Assembly: GCF_003049575.1 (NCBI RefSeq)
Contig: NZ_PYWI01000037.1
Coordinates: forward strand, 1 to 35,927
Length of the DNA stretch: 35,927 bases
Reading direction: 5' to 3'
Source of the DNA: Lysinibacillus parviboronicapiens
GTDB lineage: Bacteria; Bacillota; Bacilli; Bacillales_A; Planococcaceae
Position numbers and translations under genes: made by a program. Shown here piece by piece: positions 26,227 to 34,547 of this stretch; the first letter of the stretch is position 1, and each line of letters begins with the position of its first letter. The notes beneath the pieces are model-generated. The model was not told where the DNA came from, searched no databases, and saw nothing but the letters and a program-made list of their open reading frames with translations.

Positions 26227-26503
26227 CAAAAATCAAACCCACAAATTTTGATCAATTTTTGTTCATAATTTATGGGTTTCTTCTATATAAAGTCAATGTT
26301 CACAGCATGCTTTTAACATATGTCATAGCGAATAAAACATTTAGAAAGGCTAAAATAATTACCTATAGAAATATTTCGATCAATCTTTTTTATAAAAACT
26401 TTCATTACGTCAAAATAAAACCTACACATTTTGATCAATCTTTTTTCAAAATGTATGGGTTTTTTCTATTATAAAATCAACGTTTGCAGCACACTTTTAA
26501 TCA
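26227..26503. repeat. Imperfect ~93-bp direct repeat with hairpins near the distal end of E1
   Basis: Copy A (26227-26319) and copy B (26411-26503) are roughly 80% alike by eye. Each contains an inverted repeat (ACCCACAAATT/AATTTATGGGT in A; ACCTACACATTTT/AAAATGTATGGGT in B) followed by a T-rich stretch, so both also look like terminators for the receiver gene. The stretch 26163-26523 has no credible gene. Confidence 0.75.
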
Positions 26504-26523
26504 AACTTTATTCCAAACCAACA
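26242..26523 (-). repeat. Distal (left-type) end of E1 with spaced candidate TnsB sites
   Basis: Read on the minus strand from 26523, the terminus is TGTTGGTTTGG then AATAAAGTTTGATTAAAA. Three related sites follow at 26427-26446 and 26372-26391 (AAAAAAGATTGATCRAAAT) and at 26242-26261 (AAAATTGATCAAAATT). Spaced sites match the Tn7 left end. They share the A-rich half with the proximal repeats but have TTGATC in place of TACCG, which is unusual. Confidence 0.6.
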
Positions 26524-26528
26524 CTATG
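26524..26528. repeat. Target-site duplication, copy 2 (CTATG)
   Basis: The same five bases as 12206-12210. They lie between the ACA end of E1 and the TGT start of E2, so the two elements share this copy. Confidence 0.9.
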
Positions 26529-26538
26529 TGTTTAAATA

Positions 26539-26578
26539 TAATAAAGTTCTAAACTGAATAATAAAGTTGTATACTATT
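26539..26578 (+). repeat. Two tandem 20-bp TnsB-binding repeats of E2
   Basis: Two abutting units, TAATAAAGTTCTAAACTGAA and TAATAAAGTTGTATACTATT. The first is strikingly close to the repeat of Escherichia coli Tn7 (AATAAAGTCTTAAACTGAA). E1 has four such units, so this end has fewer or is decayed. Confidence 0.8.
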
Positions 26579-26636
26579 GAAGATGTTTGTTTATAATCGT
26601 ATTTAAGGTAATTATTACCTTAAATACGATTTTTTA
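26567..26636 (+). promoter_or_regulatory. E2 tns promoter and overlapping terminator-like hairpin
   Basis: A perfect TATAAT lies at 26592-26597, with a poor -35 (TTGTAT, 26567-26572, 19-nt spacer). It overlaps a perfect hairpin: a 17-bp arm at 26595-26611 pairs with 26615-26631, followed by a T run to 26636. The hairpin is a strong intrinsic terminator ahead of tnsA. The predicted start of transcription (about 26604) falls inside its first arm. Confidence 0.65.
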
Positions 26637-26664
26637 TTTCAATTAGAAGGAGGATATGTTAAAT

Positions 26665-27500
26665 ATGGAAAAAAGAAAGAGTAGGTGGACGGAAGAGAAA
26701 TTTGCACGATATTTAAAGGAAGGCAGAGGTCAGGGAGAGTTAAGTGAGTATATTCCGTGGTTAAATGTTCAAGACTTTTCTTCAAATGGAAATGTAACAA
26801 GAATAAAAGGCTGGAAGACTACAAGGCAGCATGAATTCTTTTCAAATTTGGAGAGAAGTTATTTTTTTTATTGGATTGGTCAGATAACGTATTAGATATT
26901 AGAGAACAATTTCCAATAGATAGAGAATTAACTTTTAAAATTGCAGAAGAAAAAGGCATTCTTCATTCTATCGATAATAGCAGTAACACAATTATTCCAA
27001 TGACAACGGATTTTTTAATTACCTTCATAAAAAATAAGCAAAGAATCTATCTAGCTCGAACAGTAAAGCCGAGTAAAGATTTAGACGATCCAAGGGTAAT
27101 TGAGAAGTTTGAAATTGAACGAGAATATTGGGAGAAAAAAGGTATTGATTGGGGAATTGTTACAGAGAAAGAATTACCAGTGTGGTTTGTTAAAAATGTT
27201 CAGTGGGTACATAAATTTTATTTCTTAGATTCCAAAGAAGATGAAATATTAGCTTTTGAGTTATTAAAGACCCTAACTAACAAAAATAGTCAGAATTTAA
27301 AGATAATTAATTTTTGTAATAGATTTGATGAGGATTACAATTTAGAAGTAGGAACAGCACTTACGTATGTTAAACACTTGATTGCAAGAAAATTGATTGC
27401 CATTAATATGGTAGAGAAGTTAGACATTCGAAAAATAAAAATAAGTGAAATAACTATAAAGGATAGCGGAGGGGAGAAATTTGATTACATTAGCAGTTAA
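26665..27500 (+). pseudogene. tnsA: Frameshifted tnsA of E2
   Basis: The first frame reads MEKRKSRWTEEKFARYLKEG and continues to RQHEFFSNLERSYFF, then stops at 26895. Homology with E1 TnsA (LERNYFYLTEYSDSVVDIREQFP) resumes in another frame as LDWSDNVLDIREQFP from about 26870. The break is a run of eight T at 26862-26869; nine T would restore LERSYFFLLDWSDNVL with exactly the E1 spacing and a 278-aa protein (E1: 279). The second half keeps MTTDFLI and ARTVK catalytic-type segments. ATG at 26665 is preferred over 26656 because GAAGGAGG ends at 26653. Slippage in the T tract, in life or in sequencing, could explain it. Confidence 0.88.
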
Positions 27501-29631
27501 TGAACTAATAGAGGATTTAACAAATAATAAAATTTATCGTCTATTGTGGATTGATGAAACAAATACCGCCTCCTATGTTATAGATATAGAATCCTCAAAA
27601 GCATTACCTATGTTAATGAAAATTAATAATTTAATTCAAGGGTTGTTAGAGGGCATATACGTTAAGTTAGAAACACCGAATGGTAATCACCAAATAGTTA
27701 AGGATGATTTAACTGATAAGGAGAGAGAAATTAGGGATAATGCTTGGGAATTGATCAAAGATGTAGTACAAAATGAGCCGTCAATATTTATAAGCGAATT
27801 ACGTGGTAAAGAAGTGCAGAAATTAGCTAGTGAAAAGCAATTTTCAAAAGCAACATTATATAAATATTTAAGAAGATATTGGCAAGGTGGGATGACAATT
27901 AATTGTCTTATTCCTAATTATAGAAATTCGGGTGCGGGAGGGACGTCAAGAAAGAGTGGTGATAAAAAGAGAGGACGCCCAAGATTAGGAGATACCGTAG
28001 GTATTAATGTTACTAACGAAATACAAGATATTTTTCGAAAAGCTATAAAAAAATATTACCTGTCAGACAAGAGAAATACGTTAGTATTTGCATATAAGAT
28101 GATGATTAAAGAATTTTTTGCAGGAGAAGTAAGATATGAAAACGGAGTAAAATACGTATCAATATTAGACGAGAATAGTATACCTACTATGACTCAATTT
28201 AAATATTGGTATGAGAAAGAATTTAATATCGAACAAATTGTCAAAAAACGTGAAGGTATAAAAAGTTTTGAGCGTAACAGTAGAGCGGTATTGGGTTCTT
28301 CAACATATGAAACAATTGGACCCGGATCACGATATCAGATTGATGCTACTGTAGCTAATATATACTTAATTTCAAGCTTTAACTCAGATTGGATAGTAGG
28401 AAGACCCATTATCTACTTTGTTATAGATGTATATTCACACTTAATAACTGGTATGTATATTGGATTTGAAGGACCATCGTGGGCAGGGATGATGATGGCT
28501 ATAGCAAATGCAGCTTCGGGTAAGAAAGAATTCTGTAGCAGTTATGGTATTAATATCTCGGATGAATCGTGGCCATCAGCTCATTTACCAGAAATTATTA
28601 TAGGTGATAGAGGTGAGTTAGAGGGTTATAGCGTTAACAGCTTAATAAGCGGATTAAATGTTTCTATTGAAAATACACCTTCATTTCGACCTGACTGGAA
28701 AGGTATTGTTGAAAAATTATTCGATACTACCCAAGAAAAAGTAAAGCCTTTCTTACCTGGATACATACAAACTGATTTTGGAGAAAGAGGAGCTAAAGAT
28801 TATCGACTGCAAGCTAAGTTAACACTTGAACAATATACAAAAATTATTATTAATTTTGTTTTACATTATAACAAGAATTACTATATGAAAAACTATACAA
28901 GAGATACAGGAATGATTGAAGATAATGTTAAACCAACTCCAATTGAACTTTGGAAATGGGGAATTAACAATAGAGCAGGAAAGTTAAGGAAGGTAGATTC
29001 TGATACTATAAAGTTCTATCTAATGCCGAGGGATAAAGCTACTGTAACTTCTAAAGGAATAAAATTTAAAGGAATGTTATATAGTTGTGAAATGGCAATA
29101 AAAGAATCTTGGTTTGTTAATGCTAGAATGAACAAAAGTTGGAAAGTCGATATATCATATGACCCTCGGAATATGGATAATATTTATCTTCATACAAATG
29201 AGGAATCTTTGTTTGAAATGTGTTCACTTTTAGAACACCAAGAGAGATATAAAGGGAAAGTTATAGATGAAATCGAACAGTTAACAAGAAATGAACGAGA
29301 TGATTACAAAAAAAATGGACATACAATACTTCAAGAGGATATTAATCTTTTCGGTAACATTGAAGCCATTGTTAAGGAGTCTATACAAATCGCTAATCAA
29401 ACACAAAGTAAGAATATTACTAAAACGCAAAAGACTAAAAGTATTAGAGAAAATAGACACGTTGAAAAAGCCTTACAAAGAGAGCAGGAGTCTTTTCAAT
29501 TAGGTATCCAGCAAAGCAATAATCATGAAAATATTATAGATTTTAATCCTAGTGAGCTTAATACAAATACATCAGAAACCTCTTTAATTAAGGAATTATT
29601 TAATAAACGACGAGGAATGAAAAAGGAATGA
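27481..29631 (+). CDS. tnsB: Tn7-like transposase subunit TnsB of E2
   Basis: DDE transposase with D288 (YQIDAT), D376 (IIGDRGE) and E411 (KGIVEKLF), at exactly the same residue numbers as in E1 TnsB. The N-terminal region has a helix-turn-helix-like EKQFSKATLYKYLRRYWQGG, and the basic patch RKSGDKKRGRPRLG corresponds to E1's KVGRPRR. It is 716 aa and apparently intact. TTG start at 27481 with GGAGGGGAG six bases upstream, overlapping the tnsA end by 20 nt. The stop overlaps the tnsC start (ATGA). The last ~120 residues are polar and poorly conserved. Confidence 0.93.
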   Translation: MITLAVNELIEDLTNNKIYRLLWIDETNTASYVIDIESSKALPMLMKINNLIQGLLEGIYVKLETPNGNHQIVKDDLTDKEREIRDNAWELIKDVVQNEPSIFISELRGKEVQKLASEKQFSKATLYKYLRRYWQGGMTINCLIPNYRNSGAGGTSRKSGDKKRGRPRLGDTVGINVTNEIQDIFRKAIKKYYLSDKRNTLVFAYKMMIKEFFAGEVRYENGVKYVSILDENSIPTMTQFKYWYEKEFNIEQIVKKREGIKSFERNSRAVLGSSTYETIGPGSRYQIDATVANIYLISSFNSDWIVGRPIIYFVIDVYSHLITGMYIGFEGPSWAGMMMAIANAASGKKEFCSSYGINISDESWPSAHLPEIIIGDRGELEGYSVNSLISGLNVSIENTPSFRPDWKGIVEKLFDTTQEKVKPFLPGYIQTDFGERGAKDYRLQAKLTLEQYTKIIINFVLHYNKNYYMKNYTRDTGMIEDNVKPTPIELWKWGINNRAGKLRKVDSDTIKFYLMPRDKATVTSKGIKFKGMLYSCEMAIKESWFVNARMNKSWKVDISYDPRNMDNIYLHTNEESLFEMCSLLEHQERYKGKVIDEIEQLTRNERDDYKKNGHTILQEDINLFGNIEAIVKESIQIANQTQSKNITKTQKTKSIRENRHVEKALQREQESFQLGIQQSNNHENIIDFNPSELNTNTSETSLIKELFNKRRGMKKE

Positions 29632-31256
29632 ACAGTAGAATAATCATTGAATTAGAAAACGGTATGGTGGTACAAAAAGCTGAGTACCTTGAACAAAAAA
29701 TTATAGAATATGTTGGGAATCCGCTTATTGAAGCATTACCCCCAATTCTCTCTAAGGAAGAAGCATTTGAACAACTTAGCTTTTTACCTTTATATCATGA
29801 AAGTGAAAGGTATTTATCAAATCATCATCGATATCATTCATTGCTACGTTTATCTCGTTTTTATCAGCCTATAAATCAAACATTAAATTTAGAACAGCGA
29901 TTTTCAGGTTTTATTAGGTATGGATACGTAAATCGAAATCCATTACACAAAAAACATGTTCAAGCGCTACATGAATTACACAACAAGCTTATTACTAAAG
30001 AGGAATTTGGATTACCGCCTGATATACGCTCTTCTGCGTCAAGTTTCACTCTAATAGGATTTCCGGGAATAGGTAAGACATCTGCAATAGAAAGGGTGCT
30101 ATCTCTTTATCCACAAGTAATATTGCATCAAAGCCCGATCAATATGATTCAAATTGTATGGTTAAAATTGAATTGTCCCCATGATGGTTCATTAAAAACC
30201 CTTTGCATGGACTTTTTCCAAAAAATCGATTTATTGATAGGTACTAATTATTTTGAGAAGTACGGTAAACGATCAAATTCTGTTAGTTCAATGGTAACTC
30301 GGATGGGACAAGTTGCTCGTCTACACTCAATAGGTGCTCTAATTATTGATGAAATTCAGCACTTATTATCTACAACAGGCGCAGCATCAGAAATGATGAT
30401 GAATTTTTTTGTAACGTTAGTGAATGAAATTGGAGTACCGGTAATGTTCATTGGTACTATGAAAGCAAAGGCATTATTACAAAAAGATTTCCGACAGGCA
30501 CGTAGAAGTAGTGGTCAAGGTGATATGGTATGGCAGCAAATGAAACAAGATGATGACTGGGAAGTACTCATCACAAGTATGTGGGATTATCAGTGGACAA
30601 AGCAATATACGGAACTGACTAAAGAATTATTAAACACCATTTACGAAGAGAGTCAGGGGATTGTAGATGTTGCTGTAAAGTTATATCTACTCGCACAAGC
30701 GAGGGCAATCGAATCTGGTCTTGAAAAAATAACTCCACAACTTATACAAAAGGTAGCGAAAGAAGATTTGAAACTTCTTCAACCTATGTTGGAGGCTCTT
30801 AAATCTGGAAACCCAAGTGATATTGCAAAATACGAAGATATTGTTCCAATTGATATTGAAGAATATATACAAAATAGAATGCCAGTAATGGATCTTAAGG
30901 CAAGAGTGCTAGCAAAAAAAGAAAAGATTGCACAAGATCGTACAAATAAAGAACTTCCAATACTAGAGAAATTAATCATATCTTTAATCAATTTAGATGT
31001 TAATGAAAAAATTGCTGAAAGTGCTGCTAAATATGCATTGAAAACGTCACCTGATTCAACAATTCCACAACTAATGACTTTATCGCTTCAATATATTGAG
31101 GAAAAGAAAGAAAAGAAAAGTGAAGTGAAAAGCGATGTTTTAGCGAATAAACTTAAATCAATAATCGATAAAGGAAAGAAGAATAAACGCTCTGCTTATG
31201 AGGCATTATGTGGAGAAGGATATATTAAAAATCCTTTAGATGACTTAATAATGTAA
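29628..31256 (+). CDS. tnsC: AAA+ regulator TnsC of E2
   Basis: Intact 542-aa TnsC with Walker A GFPGIGKTSAIERV, Walker B GALIIDEIQHLL, and the downstream sensor region FIGTMKAKALLQKDFRQARR. The N-terminal EYVGNPLIEALPPILSKEEA matches the E1 copy (EYAHNPFIEALPPIFDEDD), confirming orthology. The C-terminal half (ELTKELLNTIYEESQGIVDVAVKLYLLAQARA) is uninterrupted, in contrast to E1, and provides the reading-frame standard for locating the E1 lesion. Translation is coupled to tnsB through ATGA. It might serve both elements if partner contacts are compatible, which is speculative given the divergence. Confidence 0.93.
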   Translation: MNSRIIIELENGMVVQKAEYLEQKIIEYVGNPLIEALPPILSKEEAFEQLSFLPLYHESERYLSNHHRYHSLLRLSRFYQPINQTLNLEQRFSGFIRYGYVNRNPLHKKHVQALHELHNKLITKEEFGLPPDIRSSASSFTLIGFPGIGKTSAIERVLSLYPQVILHQSPINMIQIVWLKLNCPHDGSLKTLCMDFFQKIDLLIGTNYFEKYGKRSNSVSSMVTRMGQVARLHSIGALIIDEIQHLLSTTGAASEMMMNFFVTLVNEIGVPVMFIGTMKAKALLQKDFRQARRSSGQGDMVWQQMKQDDDWEVLITSMWDYQWTKQYTELTKELLNTIYEESQGIVDVAVKLYLLAQARAIESGLEKITPQLIQKVAKEDLKLLQPMLEALKSGNPSDIAKYEDIVPIDIEEYIQNRMPVMDLKARVLAKKEKIAQDRTNKELPILEKLIISLINLDVNEKIAESAAKYALKTSPDSTIPQLMTLSLQYIEEKKEKKSEVKSDVLANKLKSIIDKGKKNKRSAYEALCGEGYIKNPLDDLIM

Positions 31257-31275
31257 GGGTGTGTAAATAAAAAAG

Positions 31276-33108
31276 ATGTTAGCTTTTTTTCCTTCAATGT
31301 TTAAAGATGAACTATTTTATAGTGTGTTGGCTAGATACCATAAACGTTCAGGGAATTTAAGCAATAAAGATTCAACTATCGATTTGTTTGGGAAAAAGAA
31401 AGCATATATTATTCCTGATTTAACTACTGATTTAGAGATATTATTTGCAAGAGTAAATCCTTTTTTAAATTCAAGTATTGATGAATGGATAAATTATCAT
31501 ACATTGTATAACTACTATACGAATTTTACTTCAAATGAAATAAAACAGAATGTTCGAGATAAAATGTTAAATGGCTGTGGCAATAATTCCTTGCACTATT
31601 CAACAGGTCAAATGGCTGGGACAGTAAAAGAACCTATGTATTTTCGATATTGTCCAAACTGCTTTAATGAAGATATTCAAATGAATGGAGAACCATATTG
31701 GCGGACATATCACCAATTATCAAGTGTATTTATTTGCTTAAAGCATTCTGTCTTGCTTGAAGATAGCTCAATCTTAATAAGGCAAGGAAATTCTTCGTAT
31801 TTTTATTCAAACATTGAAAACAGTTTAAAGAATGACGATAAAAGTGATTTTTCAAAAGTAAACTTTGATATGTTACGACATTTTGCAGTAGAAAGTAGCA
31901 ATTTAAATCAAAAGGATTATAAATTTGAACAGTTAAATTTATTAGAGATTTATCATTACCTCTTGCATCGTGAAGGGTATGTAAAATCAAGCGGCACAAT
32001 CGACCAAAGGCGATTAGAAGAAGACTTTATTAAGAAGTATAAAACTGATTTTTTATTATTGATGCAATCATTTCCGAGTGGTGTAGATGGACAGTGTTGG
32101 TTAAGGGCAATAACAAGAAAACATCGGAAGTCTTTTCATCCTGTACGGCATTTACTGCTTATTCATTTTTTAGGTGAATCAGTAGATACAATTAAACAGC
32201 ATGCAAATAAATATTACACTCCATTTGGTGAAGGACCATATTTATGTTTAAATCCTGCAGCTGAACACTATCTTCAGCCTGTTATTACTAATTTGAAAGT
32301 TTCACGTTGCAATGATACTAAAAGCCCCATAGGAACCTTCTCTTGTGTATGTGGTTTCGTCTATTCCCGTAAGGGTCCAGATAAAACCGAAAACGATAAA
32401 ACAAGAATTGGGCGTATTAAGGCGTTTGGTGAGACGTGGATGAACAAACTCCATCAATTGATTGAAAGTGAAAAGATGAGTTATAAAGCTTGTTCAAGAA
32501 TATTAAAAGTTGATACGAAAACAATTATTAAGTATTCAAGGCCAAGAAATAGTAAGCCTATTAATAAGAAAAATAATATTAAAAGTGATTTGAAACAAAG
32601 TTGGCTAGATTTAATCACTCAATACCCCACTTTTTCAAGAACAGAACTTAGAAAAAAAGCCCCTTCGTTTTATATGCGAATTTATAGGCATGATAAGGAA
32701 TGGTTAAAAAAACATCCACCGTTCGTTAGGACTAATGTTGTTACTAACAAAAGGGTGGATTGGGTGAAGCAAGATCTTCAAATGTTGGCTAAAGTAAAAA
32801 TGGCTGTTGAAGATTTAAATACCCGAGAAAAGCCTGTAAAAATAACGATAAGCAGTATTGGTAAAAAGATTAATCAGTTATCTCTCCTTGAACAAAAAGC
32901 AGATAAGTTGCCACGAACTATGGCTTATATTGAAAGCGTTAAAGAAAGTGTAAATGACTTTCAGAAGAGGCGAATAAATTGGTCAGTGAAACAGCTAAGG
33001 GACGAGGAACTTGAATTTTGGAAGATAGTACGCAAAGCTGGTATAAGAGAAAGTTATTATCCTGATTTAACTGAAGAAATAATGATTTATTTGAATCATC
33101 CAACATGA
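31276..33108 (+). CDS. tnsD: Target-site selector TnsD (TniQ family) of E2
   Basis: 610-aa TniQ-family protein. The zinc finger is seen as YCPNC and, 25-30 residues on, FICLKH. A CVCG pair lies in IGTFSCVCGFVYSR. The helix-turn-helix MSYKACSRILKVDTKTIIKYS and the module FSRTELRKKAPSFYMRIYRHD parallel E1 TnsD. Overall layout and size are nearly the same as E1 (609 aa), consistent with both recognising the glmS end. The ribosome site (AAGGGTG, about 15 nt upstream) is weak. It is the last tns gene of E2 and ends in an intrinsic terminator. Confidence 0.92.
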   Translation: MLAFFPSMFKDELFYSVLARYHKRSGNLSNKDSTIDLFGKKKAYIIPDLTTDLEILFARVNPFLNSSIDEWINYHTLYNYYTNFTSNEIKQNVRDKMLNGCGNNSLHYSTGQMAGTVKEPMYFRYCPNCFNEDIQMNGEPYWRTYHQLSSVFICLKHSVLLEDSSILIRQGNSSYFYSNIENSLKNDDKSDFSKVNFDMLRHFAVESSNLNQKDYKFEQLNLLEIYHYLLHREGYVKSSGTIDQRRLEEDFIKKYKTDFLLLMQSFPSGVDGQCWLRAITRKHRKSFHPVRHLLLIHFLGESVDTIKQHANKYYTPFGEGPYLCLNPAAEHYLQPVITNLKVSRCNDTKSPIGTFSCVCGFVYSRKGPDKTENDKTRIGRIKAFGETWMNKLHQLIESEKMSYKACSRILKVDTKTIIKYSRPRNSKPINKKNNIKSDLKQSWLDLITQYPTFSRTELRKKAPSFYMRIYRHDKEWLKKHPPFVRTNVVTNKRVDWVKQDLQMLAKVKMAVEDLNTREKPVKITISSIGKKINQLSLLEQKADKLPRTMAYIESVKESVNDFQKRRINWSVKQLRDEELEFWKIVRKAGIRESYYPDLTEEIMIYLNHPT

Positions 33109-33128
33109 CATGAACTGTATTCTATCCT

Positions 33129-33160
33129 AAAACCACTTATTAGAGTGGTTTTCATTTTTT
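33129..33160 (+). terminator. Terminator of the E2 tns operon
   Basis: AAAACCACT, a TATTAG loop, AGTGGTTTT, then CATTTTTT. A perfect 9-bp stem 20 nt after tnsD. Confidence 0.88.
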
Positions 33161-33170
33161 GTGAATTTAC

Positions 33171-33183
33171 TTGCAAATTGCAA
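33171..33183. promoter_or_regulatory. Candidate MarR operator 1
   Basis: Near-perfect palindrome TTGCAAATTGCAA. It lies within a 20-bp stretch (33168-33187) that recurs at 33341-33360 with 18 of 20 bases identical. Confidence 0.6.
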
Positions 33184-33343
33184 ATAAAAGAAGTATAACT
33201 ATCTCATGAAAGATTTTCGGTTTAAATTCATAAAAATCACTATTCATTAGGTCGATAAGTTAAATAAGATTTATATAGGCATCCATTAATCCAAATATTA
33301 ATGCCTGATAAAAAAAATTTAGTATATTATTGTGATTAAATAC

Positions 33344-33356
33344 TTGCGAAATGCAA
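33344..33356. promoter_or_regulatory. Candidate MarR operator 2
   Basis: TTGCGAAATGCAA, the partner of operator 1, lies 20 nt before the flavoprotein ATG and directly upstream of its ribosome site (AAGGGGGA). A repressor here would block transcription of the gene. Between the two operators no gene is seen; a TATATTAT stretch (33323-33330) may be the promoter -10. Confidence 0.6.
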
Positions 33357-33376
33357 ATAATTAAGGGGGAATAAAA

Positions 33377-34444
33377 ATGAAAGAGATGCTTGATACAATC
33401 GTTATTGGGGGAGGGCAGGCTGGACTTGCATCAGGTTACCATTTACAGAAAAAAGGTCTGCGTTTTTTAATATTGGATGCAAGTAATCAGATTGGGGGAT
33501 CTTGGCCAAGTTATTATGACAGTCTTAAATTGTTTTCTCCAGCAGGTTTTTCCTCTATGCCTGGTATGAAGTTTTCTGGAAATCTGAATCGCTATCCGAC
33601 AAGAGATGAAGTCATTCGATATTTGCAGGAGTACAAAAATAAGTTTCAATTGCCTGTTTTAATTAATCAGAGAGTAGATCTGATAGAGAAAAGTAAAGTA
33701 GGTTTTACTGTTCGAACTGCCACAGGCGATACATTTCAAGCTCTAACGATCATTAACGCTACAGGCTCATTTAATAATCCTTATATTCCTAAAATCCAAG
33801 GGGGAGAAGTTTTTCAAGGGAAGACACTTCACTCTTCAGAGTATCGAAATACAAAGCCATTTCACAACAACCAAAGGGTAATCGTAATTGGAGGAGGTAA
33901 TTCGGCAGTGCAAATTGCTGTTGAATTGTCTGAGGTTAGCAAAACTACTCTTTCAGTACGACAACCAATAAAATTTGTAAAACAACGTTTACTTGGATTG
34001 GATATACATTACTGGTTGAAAATAATTGGTTTTGATACCTTTCCTTTCTGGCGCTTTGGAAAAACTGCACCCAGATCAAATGCCGTGAATGACACAGGTG
34101 GATATAAAGAACGAATTAGTAAGGGAAATCCTAAACAGGATTTGATGTTTACGTCTTTCTATGAAGATGGAGTTATCTGGCCTAATGGAGAAAAGGAGCC
34201 AGTAGATACCATTATCTATGCCACAGGATTCAGACCACATCTACCCTATATGAAATTACTTGGTGCATTAGATGAGGAAGGAATGCCTTTACAAAAGGCA
34301 GGTATTAGCATTATCCCCGGATTGTATTTTGTGGGACTAGAAGGACAACGTTCATTTGCTTCTGCAACTTTAAGAGGTGTGGGAGGGGATTCTAAGTATG
34401 TTGTAAAAAGGTTACTTCACTATTTGAAAAGTAGAGACTTTTGA
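33377..34444 (+). CDS. Flavin-dependent monooxygenase (ArsO/CzcO-like)
   Basis: FAD/NAD(P)H-binding oxidoreductase. The FAD Rossmann motif is VIGGGQAGLASGYHL near the N-terminus. GGSWPSYYDSLKLFSP follows, typical of the group. The NAD(P)H Rossmann motif is VIVIGGGNSAVQIA (about residues 169-182), and ATGFRPHLPY is near residue 300. It is 355 aa. Members of this family sit in arsenic and metal resistance operons or oxidise small organic substrates; the substrate here is not known. AAGGGGGA lies seven bases before the ATG. The gene is followed by marR and flanked by likely MarR operators, so it is probably induced by a compound that MarR senses. Confidence 0.85.
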   Translation: MKEMLDTIVIGGGQAGLASGYHLQKKGLRFLILDASNQIGGSWPSYYDSLKLFSPAGFSSMPGMKFSGNLNRYPTRDEVIRYLQEYKNKFQLPVLINQRVDLIEKSKVGFTVRTATGDTFQALTIINATGSFNNPYIPKIQGGEVFQGKTLHSSEYRNTKPFHNNQRVIVIGGGNSAVQIAVELSEVSKTTLSVRQPIKFVKQRLLGLDIHYWLKIIGFDTFPFWRFGKTAPRSNAVNDTGGYKERISKGNPKQDLMFTSFYEDGVIWPNGEKEPVDTIIYATGFRPHLPYMKLLGALDEEGMPLQKAGISIIPGLYFVGLEGQRSFASATLRGVGGDSKYVVKRLLHYLKSRDF

Positions 34445-34495
34445 AGTAGTGAGAACATTTAAAACTCCTTCAAATAAAAATTAAATATATTTTAG

Positions 34496-34508
34496 TTGTA
34501 TATTACAA
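34496..34508. promoter_or_regulatory. Candidate MarR operator 3 (weak)
   Basis: TTGTATATTACAA has the same TTGY-N5-RCAA layout as the two operators upstream of the flavoprotein gene and lies 40 nt before marR, suggesting self-control. Confidence 0.4.
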
Positions 34509-34547
34509 ATAGATAATATATATGTCTTTATAGGAGGAGATGATTAA

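Larger units (their letters stand above)
12211..26523 (+). mobile_element. Tn7-like transposon E1 (tnsABCDE plus cargo)
   Basis: The element spans 14,313 bp. The left boundary reads TGTTGATTTGA then AATAAAGTC. The right boundary, on the opposite strand, reads TGTTGGTTTGG then AATAAAGTT, so the ends are inverted repeats with Tn7-type TGT termini. Both sides carry CTATG. The tnsA-proximal end faces glmS, the orientation known for Tn7. Contents in order: tnsA, tnsB, frameshifted tnsC, tnsD, tnsE, SUKH-like gene, DNA cytosine methyltransferase (minus strand), GHKL protein, receiver protein. The ends look fully intact, but tnsC carries a lesion. Confidence 0.93.
26529..33152 (+). mobile_element. 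Tn7-like element E2 (tnsABCD), minimal extent
   Basis: It begins TGTTTAAATAT then AATAAAGTT directly after CTATG. It contains frameshifted tnsA, tnsB, tnsC and tnsD, all clearly diverged from E1. No tnsE is present. No inverted AATAAAGT-type end with ACA terminus was found between here and the 16S gene, so the right boundary is given only to the tnsD terminator. The true end may be lost, or may enclose the flavoprotein and MarR genes. Very probably the older of the two insertions. Confidence 0.85.

Noticed and set aside
26259..26474. Open frame of 71 codons near the distal end of E1
   Set aside because: No ribosome site or family resemblance, very AT-rich, and it covers the repeat and hairpin region of the transposon end.
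26163..26523. CRISPR-like array at the end of E1
   Set aside because: Only two long, imperfect copies with hairpins and no regular spacers or cas genes. It is better explained as a transposon end and terminators.
26871..27500. A separate 209-aa gene starting at MDWSD
   Set aside because: No ribosome site; it aligns to the C-terminal three quarters of E1 TnsA and is the second half of the broken E2 tnsA.
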